The notes under the pieces were generated by a model. It made no database searches. It saw only the letters and a list, made by a program, of their open reading frames with translations, and was not told the origin of the DNA. Made by a program: the position numbers and the translations under genes. From JAPPLB01 sp965218555 (lineage in GTDB: Bacteria; Acidobacteriota; Terriglobia; Bryobacterales; UBA6623), in assembly GCA_965218555.1 (NCBI GenBank), contig OZ244625.1:2728001-2792000 (forward strand): a DNA stretch of 64,000 nucleotides, given 5' to 3'. Shown here piece by piece: positions 18,506-27,186 of this stretch. Every line of letters begins with the position of its first letter. Position 1 is the first letter of the stretch.

Positions 18506-19831
18506 CTAAGCGGCGTTCGCGGCTCGATGCCCGGGTAGAAAGAATCGATGTAACAACTGATCGACGCGGAGCAACCCCTCACGGGTAAGCGTGATGCTGG
18601 CGGAGTCCATCTCGACCTGACCGCTCCCGCACAGTTCCTCGAGGCCCGTTCCGAAGCGGTCCTGTAAGTCAACCCCAAACTTCGATTGGAAGTACGGCTT
18701 GTCGACACGGCCTTTCTTCATTTGCAAAATGAACTCGCGAATCATCCGCTCCTCTGCGGTCGTCGGGAGCGCGCGGCGGATTGGAATCTCACCAGCCTCA
18801 ACGGCGTCGAGGTAGGGCTGCATGTGATGCTCATTTTGGATGTGCACTCCCTGCAGATGGCCGAAGGAGGACACCCCGATGCCTAACATGTCAGCGCCGC
18901 TCCAGAGCAGGTCGCGATAGAGAAAGGTGGCCTTGTCCGTGTCCTTGACAGCAGTGTAGCCGCTCGTCAACGTATAGCCGGCTTTCTCGAACTCGGCGAA
19001 TGCGTAGCCGGTCCAATGGCGTTTCGTCGTCCAGTCGGCGACGGGAGCGGGCTGCCCATTGATGCGCATCTCCTTCGAGATAACGGTATTCGGAGGCAGT
19101 TCCATTTGGTAGATCGTGATGCTGTCAGGCTGAAGCGCGATGCTCTTGCGGACGCATTCCTCCCAGTTAGCATCGGTTTCGCCGACCATTCCGGAGATCA
19201 GGTCGATGTTGATTTGCGGAAAGCCGGTGTCGCGGGCGAAGCCGTAGGCCCGGTCGACCTCTCTCGACCCATGGGCGCGGCCGTTGACTTCGAGGATCAC
19301 ATCGTCGAAGTTCTCGATTCCGAGGCTCAGGCGGGTCACGCCGATATCGCGGAGGATCTCGAGTTTATGCTTGGTGATCGTTCCCGGCTCGCACTCGAAG
19401 GTAATCTCCTCGGCTTCGTCCCAGGGGAAGAGCGGCTGGATGGCGCTCACGAGCCTGGATAACTGTTGTGTCGAAATGTACGACGGAGTGCCTCCGCCGA
19501 AGTAGATGAACTTCGGTTTGCGTCCGGTAACGGCCGGCTTGTTGGAGTAGAGCGTCAACTCTTTCGCGACACCTTCGAGATATCGGGCGATCTCCGACGA
19601 CTCGTTGTCGGTGTAAACCTTGAAGTAGCAGAAGCGGCAGCGCTTGCGACAGAACGGGATGTGGAGATACAGGCCAAAAGGGCTGTCCACGCTCGGCCTG
19701 TTGTCGAGGGCCGCCACGGCCTGCTCGGCAGCCTGCGCATTCCAGAAGCTGTACGGCGGATAGTTGGAGACGAAGTAGTTGCCGACGGTCGTCGAGTCGC
19801 CGCTCGTGATGTTGCTGGTGGTCGCGCTCAT
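18506..19831 (-). CDS. HemN-like radical SAM protein
   Basis: The [4Fe-4S] motif CRKRCRFC has cysteines 61, 65 and 68 when started at the ATG at 19831. YLHIPFCRKRC, FIYFGGGTPSYIS, LSLGIENFDD and INIDLISGMVGET follow the coproporphyrinogen III oxidase/HemN superfamily pattern, and HemN-like enzymes also include methyltransferases and cyclopropanases. The frame stays open to 20005, but the extra 58 residues look unrelated. With the flavoprotein and acid ligase downstream, a biosynthetic rather than haem role is likelier. No hem genes are near. An IS481 element lies 180 bases upstream. Confidence 0.83.
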   Translation of the reverse strand: MSATTSNITSGDSTTVGNYFVSNYPPYSFWNAQAAEQAVAALDNRPSVDSPFGLYLHIPFCRKRCRFCYFKVYTDNESSEIARYLEGVAKELTLYSNKPAVTGRKPKFIYFGGGTPSYISTQQLSRLVSAIQPLFPWDEAEEITFECEPGTITKHKLEILRDIGVTRLSLGIENFDDVILEVNGRAHGSREVDRAYGFARDTGFPQINIDLISGMVGETDANWEECVRKSIALQPDSITIYQMELPPNTVISKEMRINGQPAPVADWTTKRHWTGYAFAEFEKAGYTLTSGYTAVKDTDKATFLYRDLLWSGADMLGIGVSSFGHLQGVHIQNEHHMQPYLDAVEAGEIPIRRALPTTAEERMIREFILQMKKGRVDKPYFQSKFGVDLQDRFGTGLEELCGSGQVEMDSASITLTREGLLRVDQLLHRFFLPGHRAANAA

Positions 19832-20009
19832 TGGGGTGAGGTTCGGGACGTCCTTTAATTCTAGTCGAGAAGACGGGTCGATATCGGTCGACGGATCACC
19901 AAAGCAAGCGGCAGCCAGCACGTCGTGACTCTCACTGCTCAGTTCGATGACGAGCAGACCGTCGCGCACGCCATTGAGGGTGTGTCGGCCCCTAAACCGA
20001 GCCAAGCAG

Positions 20010-20960
20010 CTAGGTGTGGAACCTCAACAGGTTGTCCCCGGTCAGACCGATTCGACTGATGGGCGGGTTGGCTTTAAGACTAGCGTGTGGGCGGTGCCAA
20101 TTGTAGCGGTGGAGCCAGTGTCTGAGGTGTTGGGCACGCTGGGTGGAGGTGTGATAGGTGTGGGCGTAGGCCCACTCACGTAGCGCGGTCTGGATGAAGC
20201 GTTCGGCTTTGCCGTTGGTAGGAGGGGTGAAGGGCCGGGTGAAGCGATGGCGTAGGCCGCGTTGGGCACAGCGTGCATGGAAGGCCCTGGAACGGTAACA
20301 CCCGCCGTTGTCAGTGAGCACGCGGCGGACGCGGATGCCGAGGCGGTGGTAGTAGTCGAGGGCGGCGGTGAGGAAGGCCGCGGCAGTGGCGGCGGTCTGG
20401 TCGGGATAGAGCTGGGAGAAGGCGAGGCGGGAGTGGTCGTCGACGCAGACATGAAGGTATTCCCAGCCGGCGCCGGGGCTGGAGTGGCGGCGGTCCCCGG
20501 TGACGCGGTGACCGGGGCGGCGAAAGCGGCCGAGTTTCTTGATATCAAGGTGCAGCAGGTCGCCCGGGTGGGGATGTTCGTAGCGGCGGACGGGCGGCGG
20601 CGGGTCGAGGGCACTAAGGCGAGCAAGCCCCTGGCGGCGGAGGACTCGACTGACGGTAGCGGGCGCCACCCCAACAGTGGCGGCGATCTGGGCGCCGGTC
20701 CAGCGCAGCCGGCGCAAGGCGGTGATGCGGCTGATGAGAGTGGCAGGTATGCTGCGGGGCGAGCGGTGCGGACGCGAACTGCGGTCGAGCAATCCGTCCG
20801 CGCCCTCAGCCCGATAGCGGGCCACCCACTTGCGCACCGTGCGTGCGCAGACCCCGAAGGCGCTGGCCACCGCCTTCGGGGTCTGGCCCTGGTCGAGAAT
20901 CCGCCGGACGACAGCGGCTCGACTCTGCGGCGTCAACTTGGCATTCTGATGGATGTTCAC
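20010..20960 (-). CDS. IS481-family transposase
   Basis: A DDE transposase. Two N-terminal helix-turn-helix domains span residues 10-125 (ARTVRKWVARYRAEGADGLLDRSSRP; GVAPATVSRVLRRQGL). The rve catalytic core has DIKK, VCVDDHSRLAF, LTDNGGCYRS and TPPTNGKAERFIQ, giving the D, D, E triad. At 316 residues it is full length. Its TAG stop (20010-20012) lies outside the left inverted repeat, in the CTAG of the target site, so the codon is supplied by the insertion site. Confidence 0.93.
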   Translation of the reverse strand: MNIHQNAKLTPQSRAAVVRRILDQGQTPKAVASAFGVCARTVRKWVARYRAEGADGLLDRSSRPHRSPRSIPATLISRITALRRLRWTGAQIAATVGVAPATVSRVLRRQGLARLSALDPPPPVRRYEHPHPGDLLHLDIKKLGRFRRPGHRVTGDRRHSSPGAGWEYLHVCVDDHSRLAFSQLYPDQTAATAAAFLTAALDYYHRLGIRVRRVLTDNGGCYRSRAFHARCAQRGLRHRFTRPFTPPTNGKAERFIQTALREWAYAHTYHTSTQRAQHLRHWLHRYNWHRPHASLKANPPISRIGLTGDNLLRFHT

Positions 20961-21045
20961 TTGGTCCTCCTTCCGGGAAACTTTGTGCTTGGTACCCTCA
21001 GTTTCCTCGGTTGGGACCGAGTGAACAACCTATTGAAAGATCACA
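20015..21045 (-). mobile_element. IS481-family insertion sequence
   Basis: Imperfect inverted ends start TGTG: the left end reads TGTGGAACCTCAACAGGTTG at 20015 and the right end, on the other strand, TGTGATCTTTCAATAGGTTG from 21045. They are flanked by GCTAGG (20009-20014) and GCTAGT (21046-21051), matching the NCTAGN target and 6-bp duplication known for this family, with one base diverged. The single transposase gene fills the element. It stands between the HemN-like gene and the CHAD gene. Confidence 0.85.
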
Positions 21046-21203
21046 GCTAGTAGTCATCCTCGGACGGCTAGAGAGCGGCTTTGCGAGGCCCGATTGACTC
21101 TCTCCGACAAATCACACGCTCCTGCTATATTGTCCGGTAGACGCAGGGCCTGAACCGCGGTCACCTGCGCGTCTTTCTTGCGGCAACACCATCACGGGTA
21201 CTG

Positions 21204-22166
21204 ATGTCCTCGGAAGCGCGGTTTCCCATGAAGGAATATGTGGTTCGCCAGGGCGAAGCACGTCTCGATCGCTTTGCTTACGAACTCGGACGCAGCTGCA
21301 AATCGACCGATGCGGATACGGTGCACGACCTGCGAGTCTCGATCCGCCGCTATGAAAGCTCGGTGGCAGCGTTCAATGGTTTCTTCCCGGCCCGCCAGGC
21401 CCGCAAGTTCGAAAAACGCTTGCGGGAAATCCTTAAACCGGCCGGTATCGTGCGCGATCGGGATATTGCCCTGCAACTCGCCAGCGGGGCGGGGCTGACG
21501 CCGCAGACTCCTTTGGTTCGGGTCCTGTCACGACAGCGGCAGGAACTCGCGAAGAGCTTTCTGGACGTTGCAAAGCGTTGGACCAAGCGCAATCCGTCGC
21601 ACAAGTGGCGGCGGCGCCTCGCTGTGACGTCTTGTATGGATCAGAGTGGAAGCGCCAAGTCGACGTGGGACTCCACCCGCACGAGCTCGGAGAACGCCGC
21701 CGTCGTGCTGCCCAGACTGGCGCGGAAGTTCTTCAGCAAGGGACGCAAGCTGATTCAGTGGGAGACCCCTGACAGAAAGCTGCACGACTTTCGACTGCGG
21801 GCGAAACGGTTTCGGTACACACTGGAATTGTTCAAGCCTTGTTACGGACCGACTTTCAACGAGCATGTCAGAGCCATCAAGCAGCTCCAGGACCACATGG
21901 GGACGATGAACGATTGCGCCGCCACCCTTGACCTGCTGGAGACGCCCGGCCTTCGCGGCCAGGAGGGGGCCCAACAATTACGGGACGCTCTCAAACGACG
22001 CATCTCAAGCGAGCGGGCGGGCTTTTTTACCTACTGGCAAACCCACTTCGCCGGTGAGGACGTGGAGAAGCGGTGGATGGACTACCTCGAGTGCTTTGCC
22101 GGCCGGGTCGCAATGCCGCAAGGCAAAGGTCCCGCAGCCTACGACACCGACCGTCTGTCGGCCTGA
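21204..22166 (+). CDS. CHAD domain protein
   Basis: CHAD domains are histidine-rich helical bundles that bind inorganic polyphosphate. Conserved segments are DTVHDLRVSIRRYESSV near residue 38, KLHDFRLRAKRFRYTLELF near 190 and QLQDHMGTMNDCAATLDLLE near 225. These supply the conserved His, Arg and Lys surface. No CYTH or phosphatase partner is visible beside it. ATGs at residues 1 and 9 are both possible starts. It begins 160 bases after the IS481 element. Confidence 0.85.
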   Translation: MSSEARFPMKEYVVRQGEARLDRFAYELGRSCKSTDADTVHDLRVSIRRYESSVAAFNGFFPARQARKFEKRLREILKPAGIVRDRDIALQLASGAGLTPQTPLVRVLSRQRQELAKSFLDVAKRWTKRNPSHKWRRRLAVTSCMDQSGSAKSTWDSTRTSSENAAVVLPRLARKFFSKGRKLIQWETPDRKLHDFRLRAKRFRYTLELFKPCYGPTFNEHVRAIKQLQDHMGTMNDCAATLDLLETPGLRGQEGAQQLRDALKRRISSERAGFFTYWQTHFAGEDVEKRWMDYLECFAGRVAMPQGKGPAAYDTDRLSA

Positions 22167-22381
22167 CTTCGTTTCTGCGCTCTGGAAACGGACAGCTCCT
22201 CTACGCATCCACTGCCCATTCTGCATCCTGGTTCAACACTCGCAACACCATTTTCTACGTCGTATTGCGGCCCGCGTTCCGACGCGGCGCGGCGCGTTGC
22301 ATGAGAAGATGGTCGGGACAGGATAGTGCACTTTTGCGCACGATCCAACCTCTACTGATTGCTTGGGATGTCAAGAGGTTT

Positions 22382-22580
22382 TAGCCTGCATGGCTCACCA
22401 AGTGGGGAGGAGAAGTCCGTGCGGGTTACGAGACACGAATCGCGGCCTTTACCCATCGAGCACGGCAAGCAAGCGCAAAGAAGCCATGATGGCCGTATCA
22501 AGTGCTTCGGCCTTTCGCATCACGAATCACGGCCTTCTTATCGCGTGTTTCCCCGTCAGGTTGTGAGAAATGCAGGCTGA
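22382..22580 (+). repeat. Complete but diverged copy of a dispersed repeat with inverted ends
   Basis: It starts TAGCCTGCATGGCTCACCAAG and ends TTGTGAGAAATGCAGGCTGA, which are imperfect inverse complements. Inside are CACGAATCGCGGCCTTTACC, GCACGGCAAGCAAGCGCAA and a second CACGAATCACGG tract. The same modules recur at 31.2, 34.7, 40.4-40.9, 43.2, 51.9 and 54.3-55.7 kb. The rest of the 490-base gap (22167-22656) holds nothing I recognise. Confidence 0.75.
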
Positions 22581-22656
22581 GCACGATTCGATAGGGTTCT
22601 CTAAGAAGTGCCGGCCGAAGGCAGTTGGGGTCCCGGCCCGGACAGGGTGAGTTCGC

Positions 22657-23961
22657 ATGACTTCCATGAAGCAGACACTCCGTCAACTGTTCCTCGCGAC
22701 CCTGGAAGACTTGTCTCTCCGGCACGTGATAAACGAGAAGATCAAGTGCCGAGAGAGTGTACTTGCTTGGGGTGATGAGCAGATCGAATTAGCGCGCTAC
22801 CAGCAGATCATCACGATTGCGATCGGCAAGGCGGCTTTTCAGATGGCTGAGGTCTTTGCGGAGATCGTTCGGCCGCGAACCGCCATCGGCTTGGCGGTCA
22901 GTTCACTCTCCCCACCGCATCTGCCCGATTTCGTAACCTTCCAAGGCGGACATCCTTATCCGAATTTGGAGAGTGTGCAGGCCGCCGAACGCACGCTCAA
23001 GACGCTGAGTGATCTCAAGCCGCACCACCTTGTCGTCTATCTTCTGTCCGGAGGCGGCTCTGCTATCTGCGAAAAACCGATCTCGGATGAAATATCGATT
23101 GACGACCTGAGAGAGTTCTACCGAGTGCTCGTGACGTGCGGAGCGAACATTGTGCAAATGAACGTGCTCCGCAAGCACTTGTCGGCCATCAAAGGTGGTC
23201 GGCTCGCCGAACGAGCTTTCCCCGCCAGACAAGTCACTTTCTTCGTTTCCGACGTTCCTCCCGAGCAACCATCAACCGTGGCGTCGGGCCCGACGATGCC
23301 GGACGAATCGACGGTCGACGACGCGGTCGAGATTGCCGAGAAACTCGACATCGTCGAAAGTCTACCGGCATCGATCCGCGGTTTCTTCCGCGACCGCCGT
23401 ATCCCCGAAACACCCAAGTTTGGGCACGAGGCCTTTCGCGGCAACTCTTGGTTTTGCCTCCTGGATAATCACGACGGTTTGAATCGTCTCGAAAAGCAGG
23501 CGCTGGGCAAAGGCTGGGTCGTCGAGACGGACGTGTCTATCGATGACTGGCCCCTCGAGAGGGCCGTTGACCACCTGCTCGCGAGGCTGCGCGAGCTTCG
23601 CTCGAGCAATCCCGGGCGCACGGTCGCCTTGTTGACGGGCGGTGAGTTGAGTTGTCCGGTGATCGGTGACGGGCAGGGAGGCCGCAATCAAGCCTTTGTT
23701 CTCAATTGCGTCGAAAAGATTGCGGGCGACAACATTGCTGTTGTCAGCGCGGGTACGGACGGTGTTGACGGCAACTCGCCCGCAACCGGAGCGGTCGCGG
23801 ACGGGTCCACACTCGAGCGGGCACAGCTACCGCGCTTGGACCCTGGCGACTTCGCCCGCCGGTCCGACTCGTATCACTTTTTTGAACGGCTACAAGACGA
23901 TTTGAAGACCGGCCCTACGGGCAACAATATCCGCGATCTCCGGCTTCTCGTCGCTTGGTAG
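22657..23961 (+). CDS. Glycerate 2-kinase (DUF4147/MOFRL family)
   Basis: Phosphorylates glycerate at carbon 2, feeding it into lower glycolysis. It belongs to the class once named hydroxypyruvate reductase TtuD. IAIGKAAFQMAEVF, GGHPYPNLESVQAAERTL, LLSGGGSAICEKP and VRKHLSAIKGGRLAERA-type (here VLRKHLSAIKGGRLAERA) mark the N-terminal domain. LLTGGELSCPV, GRNQAFVLNCVEKI and VSAGTDGVDGNSPATGA mark the MOFRL domain. The length of 434 residues is normal. It is alone in its orientation, convergent with cspA. Confidence 0.9.
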   Translation: MTSMKQTLRQLFLATLEDLSLRHVINEKIKCRESVLAWGDEQIELARYQQIITIAIGKAAFQMAEVFAEIVRPRTAIGLAVSSLSPPHLPDFVTFQGGHPYPNLESVQAAERTLKTLSDLKPHHLVVYLLSGGGSAICEKPISDEISIDDLREFYRVLVTCGANIVQMNVLRKHLSAIKGGRLAERAFPARQVTFFVSDVPPEQPSTVASGPTMPDESTVDDAVEIAEKLDIVESLPASIRGFFRDRRIPETPKFGHEAFRGNSWFCLLDNHDGLNRLEKQALGKGWVVETDVSIDDWPLERAVDHLLARLRELRSSNPGRTVALLTGGELSCPVIGDGQGGRNQAFVLNCVEKIAGDNIAVVSAGTDGVDGNSPATGAVADGSTLERAQLPRLDPGDFARRSDSYHFFERLQDDLKTGPTGNNIRDLRLLVAW

Positions 23962-24013
23962 TTAGCTGGAGAGGGCCCCGTCTGACTTCCGAAGGTAACT
24001 GAACTCGATTACC

Positions 24014-24046
24014 GAAAAGATCGGGGACGGCGCCCCAACTCGTCCC
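24014..24046 (-). terminator. Hairpin just after the cold-shock gene
   Basis: On the minus strand GGGACG (24046-24041) and CGTCCC (24029-24024) pair and are followed by GATCTTTT. The stem starts immediately after the cspA stop. The U-tract is short, so this is a moderate candidate. It could also serve the convergent glycerate kinase gene. Confidence 0.4.
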
Positions 24047-24259
24047 TCAGGCGCTTCCTCGGGGCGTCACGTTGACGGCTTGCAGGCCCTTCGGGCCTTG
24101 CTGCACGTCGAACTCGACTTCCGATCCCTCTTGGAGGCTACGGTATCCATCACCTTGAATAGCCGAGAAATGTACGAACACGTCCTCTCCGCTCGCGCGC
24201 TGGATGAATCCGTAACCCTTGGCGTCGTTGAACCACTTTACAGTGCCTTGCTCTCTCAC
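24047..24259 (-). CDS. Cold-shock domain protein (CspA family)
   Basis: A small OB-fold RNA/ssDNA chaperone that melts mRNA structure. At 70 residues it has the standard length. RNP1 is KGYGFI and RNP2 is VFVHF, with GTVKWFNDAKGYGFI at the N-terminus. The start is GTG (24257-24259), preceded by AGGAG at 24268-24272. Two tandem palindromes lie over and upstream of this ribosome site, suggesting post-transcriptional or repressor control. Confidence 0.95.
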   Translation of the reverse strand: MREQGTVKWFNDAKGYGFIQRASGEDVFVHFSAIQGDGYRSLQEGSEVEFDVQQGPKGLQAVNVTPRGSA

Positions 24260-24267
24260 TTCAAAAC

Positions 24268-24292
24268 TCCTGAGTACTCACTTGAGTACTCA
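24268..24292 (-). promoter_or_regulatory. Tandem palindromes overlapping the cspA ribosome-binding site
   Basis: TGAGTACTCA, a perfect 10-bp palindrome, occurs at 24271-24280 and again at 24283-24292. The first copy abuts the AGGAG ribosome site of cspA. The 12-base periodicity would place both on similar helical faces, as for an operator pair. In RNA they could pair with each other. I know of no named motif matching it. Confidence 0.45.
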
Positions 24293-24390
24293 CTCCTGCT
24301 CTGGGGGGCTCGCTCCGGGCTGCTTAATCTATCGCCGGCGAATTCGGGGGGGTGCGAGAGGGCGTCCTTCGATTCCGCGAGAAACAGTCA

Positions 24391-24409
24391 GGCAGCTCAT
24401 GACGAGCTG
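24391..24409 (-). terminator. Possible hairpin downstream of the Ser/Thr kinase gene
   Basis: GCAGCTC-ATGAC-GAGCTGC forms a 7-bp stem about 80 bases after the kinase stop, followed on the minus strand by TGACTGTTTCTC. The T-tract is weak. It lies in the 230-base gap that also holds the cspA leader. Confidence 0.3.
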
Positions 24410-24489
24410 CTTCAATCGCCTCATTATCGCATACAGTGAGCGCCGGGGAGCACGAAAGGCGGATATTTAGCGGACCCTGTCGCCCGCCG

Positions 24490-26298
24490 CTATCGGCCCC
24501 AAGAGAACCGAATCGTTCTCAGAGTGTTGGGCTCGACCTCGACGGGTCGCTCCTGCGGCTTCATGCCGTTGCCCTCGACGCGTACGACGTAGTTTCCGGG
24601 CGGTAAGTTGAGCGTACCGGGCGTGGTTTCCGAGAACTTCTTGCCATTTACGTAGATCGTGGCGCCGGAGGGATTGCTTGATACCTTGAGCGTGCCGAGA
24701 ATTTCCTCCAACGAGAAGTTCAGCCTCAACGGGTCTGAATCCACCGTGAACGTCCTTCGGTGCGGGAAGTATCCGTCCGATGTAATAACTGCCGCATGAT
24801 CGCCGGGCGGCACTTCCACCTCGCAGGGTGACTTGCAAGTCCATTCCAGTTGTTGGTCAACGACGACCGTGGATCCGCCGGGTCGACCGGCGAATGAGAC
24901 GACCACGGTCGACGGCACGTCCGGGCTAGGCGGAAGATTCTCCTCGACGACTTCGGCCGCCTCCTCATTCATCTCGGAAGGTTCTTCCGGCGGCGGTGGG
25001 CCGGGCTCTTCAACGACAGCGGGGTTCTCAAGTCTCTGATCGGTTGGTTGGACCCGTGCCGGAGCACCACCGTTTCTTGCGGGCGGTGACTCGGGCCGTT
25101 CGAAGAAGTCGGCGGCGACCAAGCCCAACATCCCCACGGGGTCGTCCAGCAACCATGGGTTCATGGCGATCGCGGTAGCGGCGACGCCCAGCATCGCGGC
25201 CAATGCGGCAACGAGCACGGAGCGGGCGCGCCTCCTGCGCGGGGGCGGCGCAGCCGGGGAGTGCGGCTCGCCGCCGCCCTTCGGGACGGCTCTTGACCGC
25301 AGGGGCGGCAGCTTGGGCGCTTCAGCGGGATCGGCAAGGGTGGTCTCTTGCTGTTCAACGCTCTCAGCAGCCGATATGGTGCTGATGGGAGCGGTTTCAT
25401 CGAGCGCGGAAGCGACGCTGGGAGACGGCTCCCGGCGGGCCGTCCTGGACGCAGCGGAACCCGCCGTTGCCGCTGTTTCAGCCCGCTCGAGACAAGCAGT
25501 GAACGCAACCGCGAAGGTGCGACAATCCCCAAAACGTTTGTCGGGGCGTTTTGCCAGACCTTTGAGAATAATTTTGTCGAGTTCCGCAGGCAGAGCGGTG
25601 TTGATGGCGCCGGGCGGCTCAGGCTCCTCCGATACGATCTTGAAGATCACATCCGTAAGGCCGTCTCCGATGAACGGCTTGCGTCCCGTGACCAGTTCGT
25701 AGGCCATCACCGCGAGAGAGAACTGATCCGATCGGCCGTCGATCGACTCGCCGCGCACCTGCTCCGGCGACATGTAGCTGGGCGTGCCCATCACCGTTCC
25801 GGTCTGCGTCATCTGCGATGATGTGATGCGCGCGATGCCGAAGTCCGTGATCTTGAGATTGCCCTCGGGCGTTACGAGGATGTTCGACGGCTTGGTGTCG
25901 CGATGAACGATCTGTCGTGCATGCGCATAGTCGAGCGCCCTCGCCATCTGATCGACCAACTGCGCGACGGCTTTCAGGTCACCGGCTTCGCCGGCATTCA
26001 TCATCTCTTCCAGCGTGCGGCCCTCGACGAACTCCATCGTGATGTAGGCGATGCCGCTTTCCTCGGCAATGTCGTAAATAGTGACAATTCCGGGATGGGA
26101 GAGCCGCCCGGCGGATTGCGCTTCGCGGAAAAGCCGCTCCCGCAGACCCTGCAATTCGTCAGGGCCCACTTGATCGGCGAGCTTGATGGTCTTGATCGCG
26201 ACGTCGCGGCCGATGCGGGGATCGTGGGCGCGGTAGACGATTCCCATGGCCCCGCGACCTAGTTCTGAAACGATCTCGTAGCGTCCGATTCGATCCAT
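24490..26298 (-). CDS. Transmembrane Ser/Thr protein kinase with PEGA domains
   Basis: A Hanks-type kinase at the N-terminus: GRGAMG loop at 14-19, K36, HRDTKPSN at 132-139, DFG at 152-154, SPE at 177-179. One membrane helix is at about 361-379 (VLVAALAAMLGVAATAIAM). The outer part has a Pro/Glu-rich linker and two PEGA modules near 465-600 that may bind envelope components. I start at MDRIGRYEIV (26298), because residues upstream in the open frame do not match the family. It probably senses an envelope signal, but substrates are unknown. Neighbours give no clear partner. Confidence 0.9.
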   Translation of the reverse strand: MDRIGRYEIVSELGRGAMGIVYRAHDPRIGRDVAIKTIKLADQVGPDELQGLRERLFREAQSAGRLSHPGIVTIYDIAEESGIAYITMEFVEGRTLEEMMNAGEAGDLKAVAQLVDQMARALDYAHARQIVHRDTKPSNILVTPEGNLKITDFGIARITSSQMTQTGTVMGTPSYMSPEQVRGESIDGRSDQFSLAVMAYELVTGRKPFIGDGLTDVIFKIVSEEPEPPGAINTALPAELDKIILKGLAKRPDKRFGDCRTFAVAFTACLERAETAATAGSAASRTARREPSPSVASALDETAPISTISAAESVEQQETTLADPAEAPKLPPLRSRAVPKGGGEPHSPAAPPPRRRRARSVLVAALAAMLGVAATAIAMNPWLLDDPVGMLGLVAADFFERPESPPARNGGAPARVQPTDQRLENPAVVEEPGPPPPEEPSEMNEEAAEVVEENLPPSPDVPSTVVVSFAGRPGGSTVVVDQQLEWTCKSPCEVEVPPGDHAAVITSDGYFPHRRTFTVDSDPLRLNFSLEEILGTLKVSSNPSGATIYVNGKKFSETTPGTLNLPPGNYVVRVEGNGMKPQERPVEVEPNTLRTIRFSWGR

Positions 26299-26619
26299 GG
26301 CGAGGCGGGAGTGGAGGATGAGGTGACCCATCACTCTAACACGCCGCATGACGGTGAATTCGTACTCCATGTCCGGCTCCGCAGACGGGGTGATCCACAA
26401 ACCCTGTCCTCGTCAGAGCCCTTCTTTGAGAAGTCAGACACGGCTGGAACAGGGACATCGGAACAGTCATGACGCTCCGCTTCTTCACGGCCGTCTCACA
26501 TGGCGCCGCGGCAGAATGCGTGCTCGTCGGTGTGCATCCTTCGCTCTACGACCGGACGGCGGTCTCGCAGATGCCGTCTCCGAGCGTCTTGCTCGATGCT
26601 GCCACTCGGGCAGTGTTGC

Positions 26620-27186
26620 TCACTCCAGATTGGCGTGGCGCTTGAACATATCTTCGGAGGTCGCTCCCAGTCGGTTCATCAGCAGGATCACCAGCGCATC
26701 CATCAATAAGAAGAGGCACTGCTCGAACAGCGCGGCCATGGGCTGAATGGACGTTTTGGACCGTTCCGCACCTTCGACTTTCGGCGAGGAGGCGGGAATC
26801 ACCACGACGGTGTCCGCGGACTCGGCGAGGGGCGAAGCCGGGTCGATGGTGAACAGCAGCAGCCTTGCGCCGACTTGTTGGGCCTTTCCAGCTTGAGCGA
26901 GAACGCTCTGCGTGCGCCCCGAGCCGGAACCGACGATCAGCAAGTCGCCGGGACCGACGGGAGGGGTCGATGTCTCGCCGATCAGGTAGGCGTCGAGGCC
27001 GAGGTGACTGAGCCGGATCGCGCCGGCTCGCAGGGCCGCGCCGCTCCGGCCGGCGGCGGCAAGCACGATCTTCTCGGCGGATAGGATGTCCTCCACGGCC
27101 TGCTCGACGGCTTGATCGGACACGGCATCGAGGCAATCGCGGATTTCCGCCTGCACTTCGGCGAGTGTCTTTCTCAGGGTGTTCAC
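26620..27186 (-). CDS. hxlB: 6-phospho-3-hexuloisomerase (SIS domain)
   Basis: Isomerises 3-hexulose-6-phosphate to fructose-6-phosphate in the ribulose monophosphate pathway. The SIS fold shows VLAAAGRSGAALRAGAIRLSHLG, LLIVGSGSGRTQSVL and LFTIDPASPLAESAD. Starting at GTG 27186 gives 188 residues, the usual HxlB size. The longer open frame adds an Arg-rich shadow. The GTG overlaps the hxlA stop by four bases (GTGA), confirming both the start and the coupling. Confidence 0.88.
   Translation of the reverse strand: MNTLRKTLAEVQAEIRDCLDAVSDQAVEQAVEDILSAEKIVLAAAGRSGAALRAGAIRLSHLGLDAYLIGETSTPPVGPGDLLIVGSGSGRTQSVLAQAGKAQQVGARLLLFTIDPASPLAESADTVVVIPASSPKVEGAERSKTSIQPMAALFEQCLFLLMDALVILLMNRLGATSEDMFKRHANLE

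Noticed and set aside
21094..21131. TTGACT and TATATT as a promoter before the CHAD gene
   Set aside because: The hexamers are 26 bases apart, too far for a standard sigma-70 promoter.
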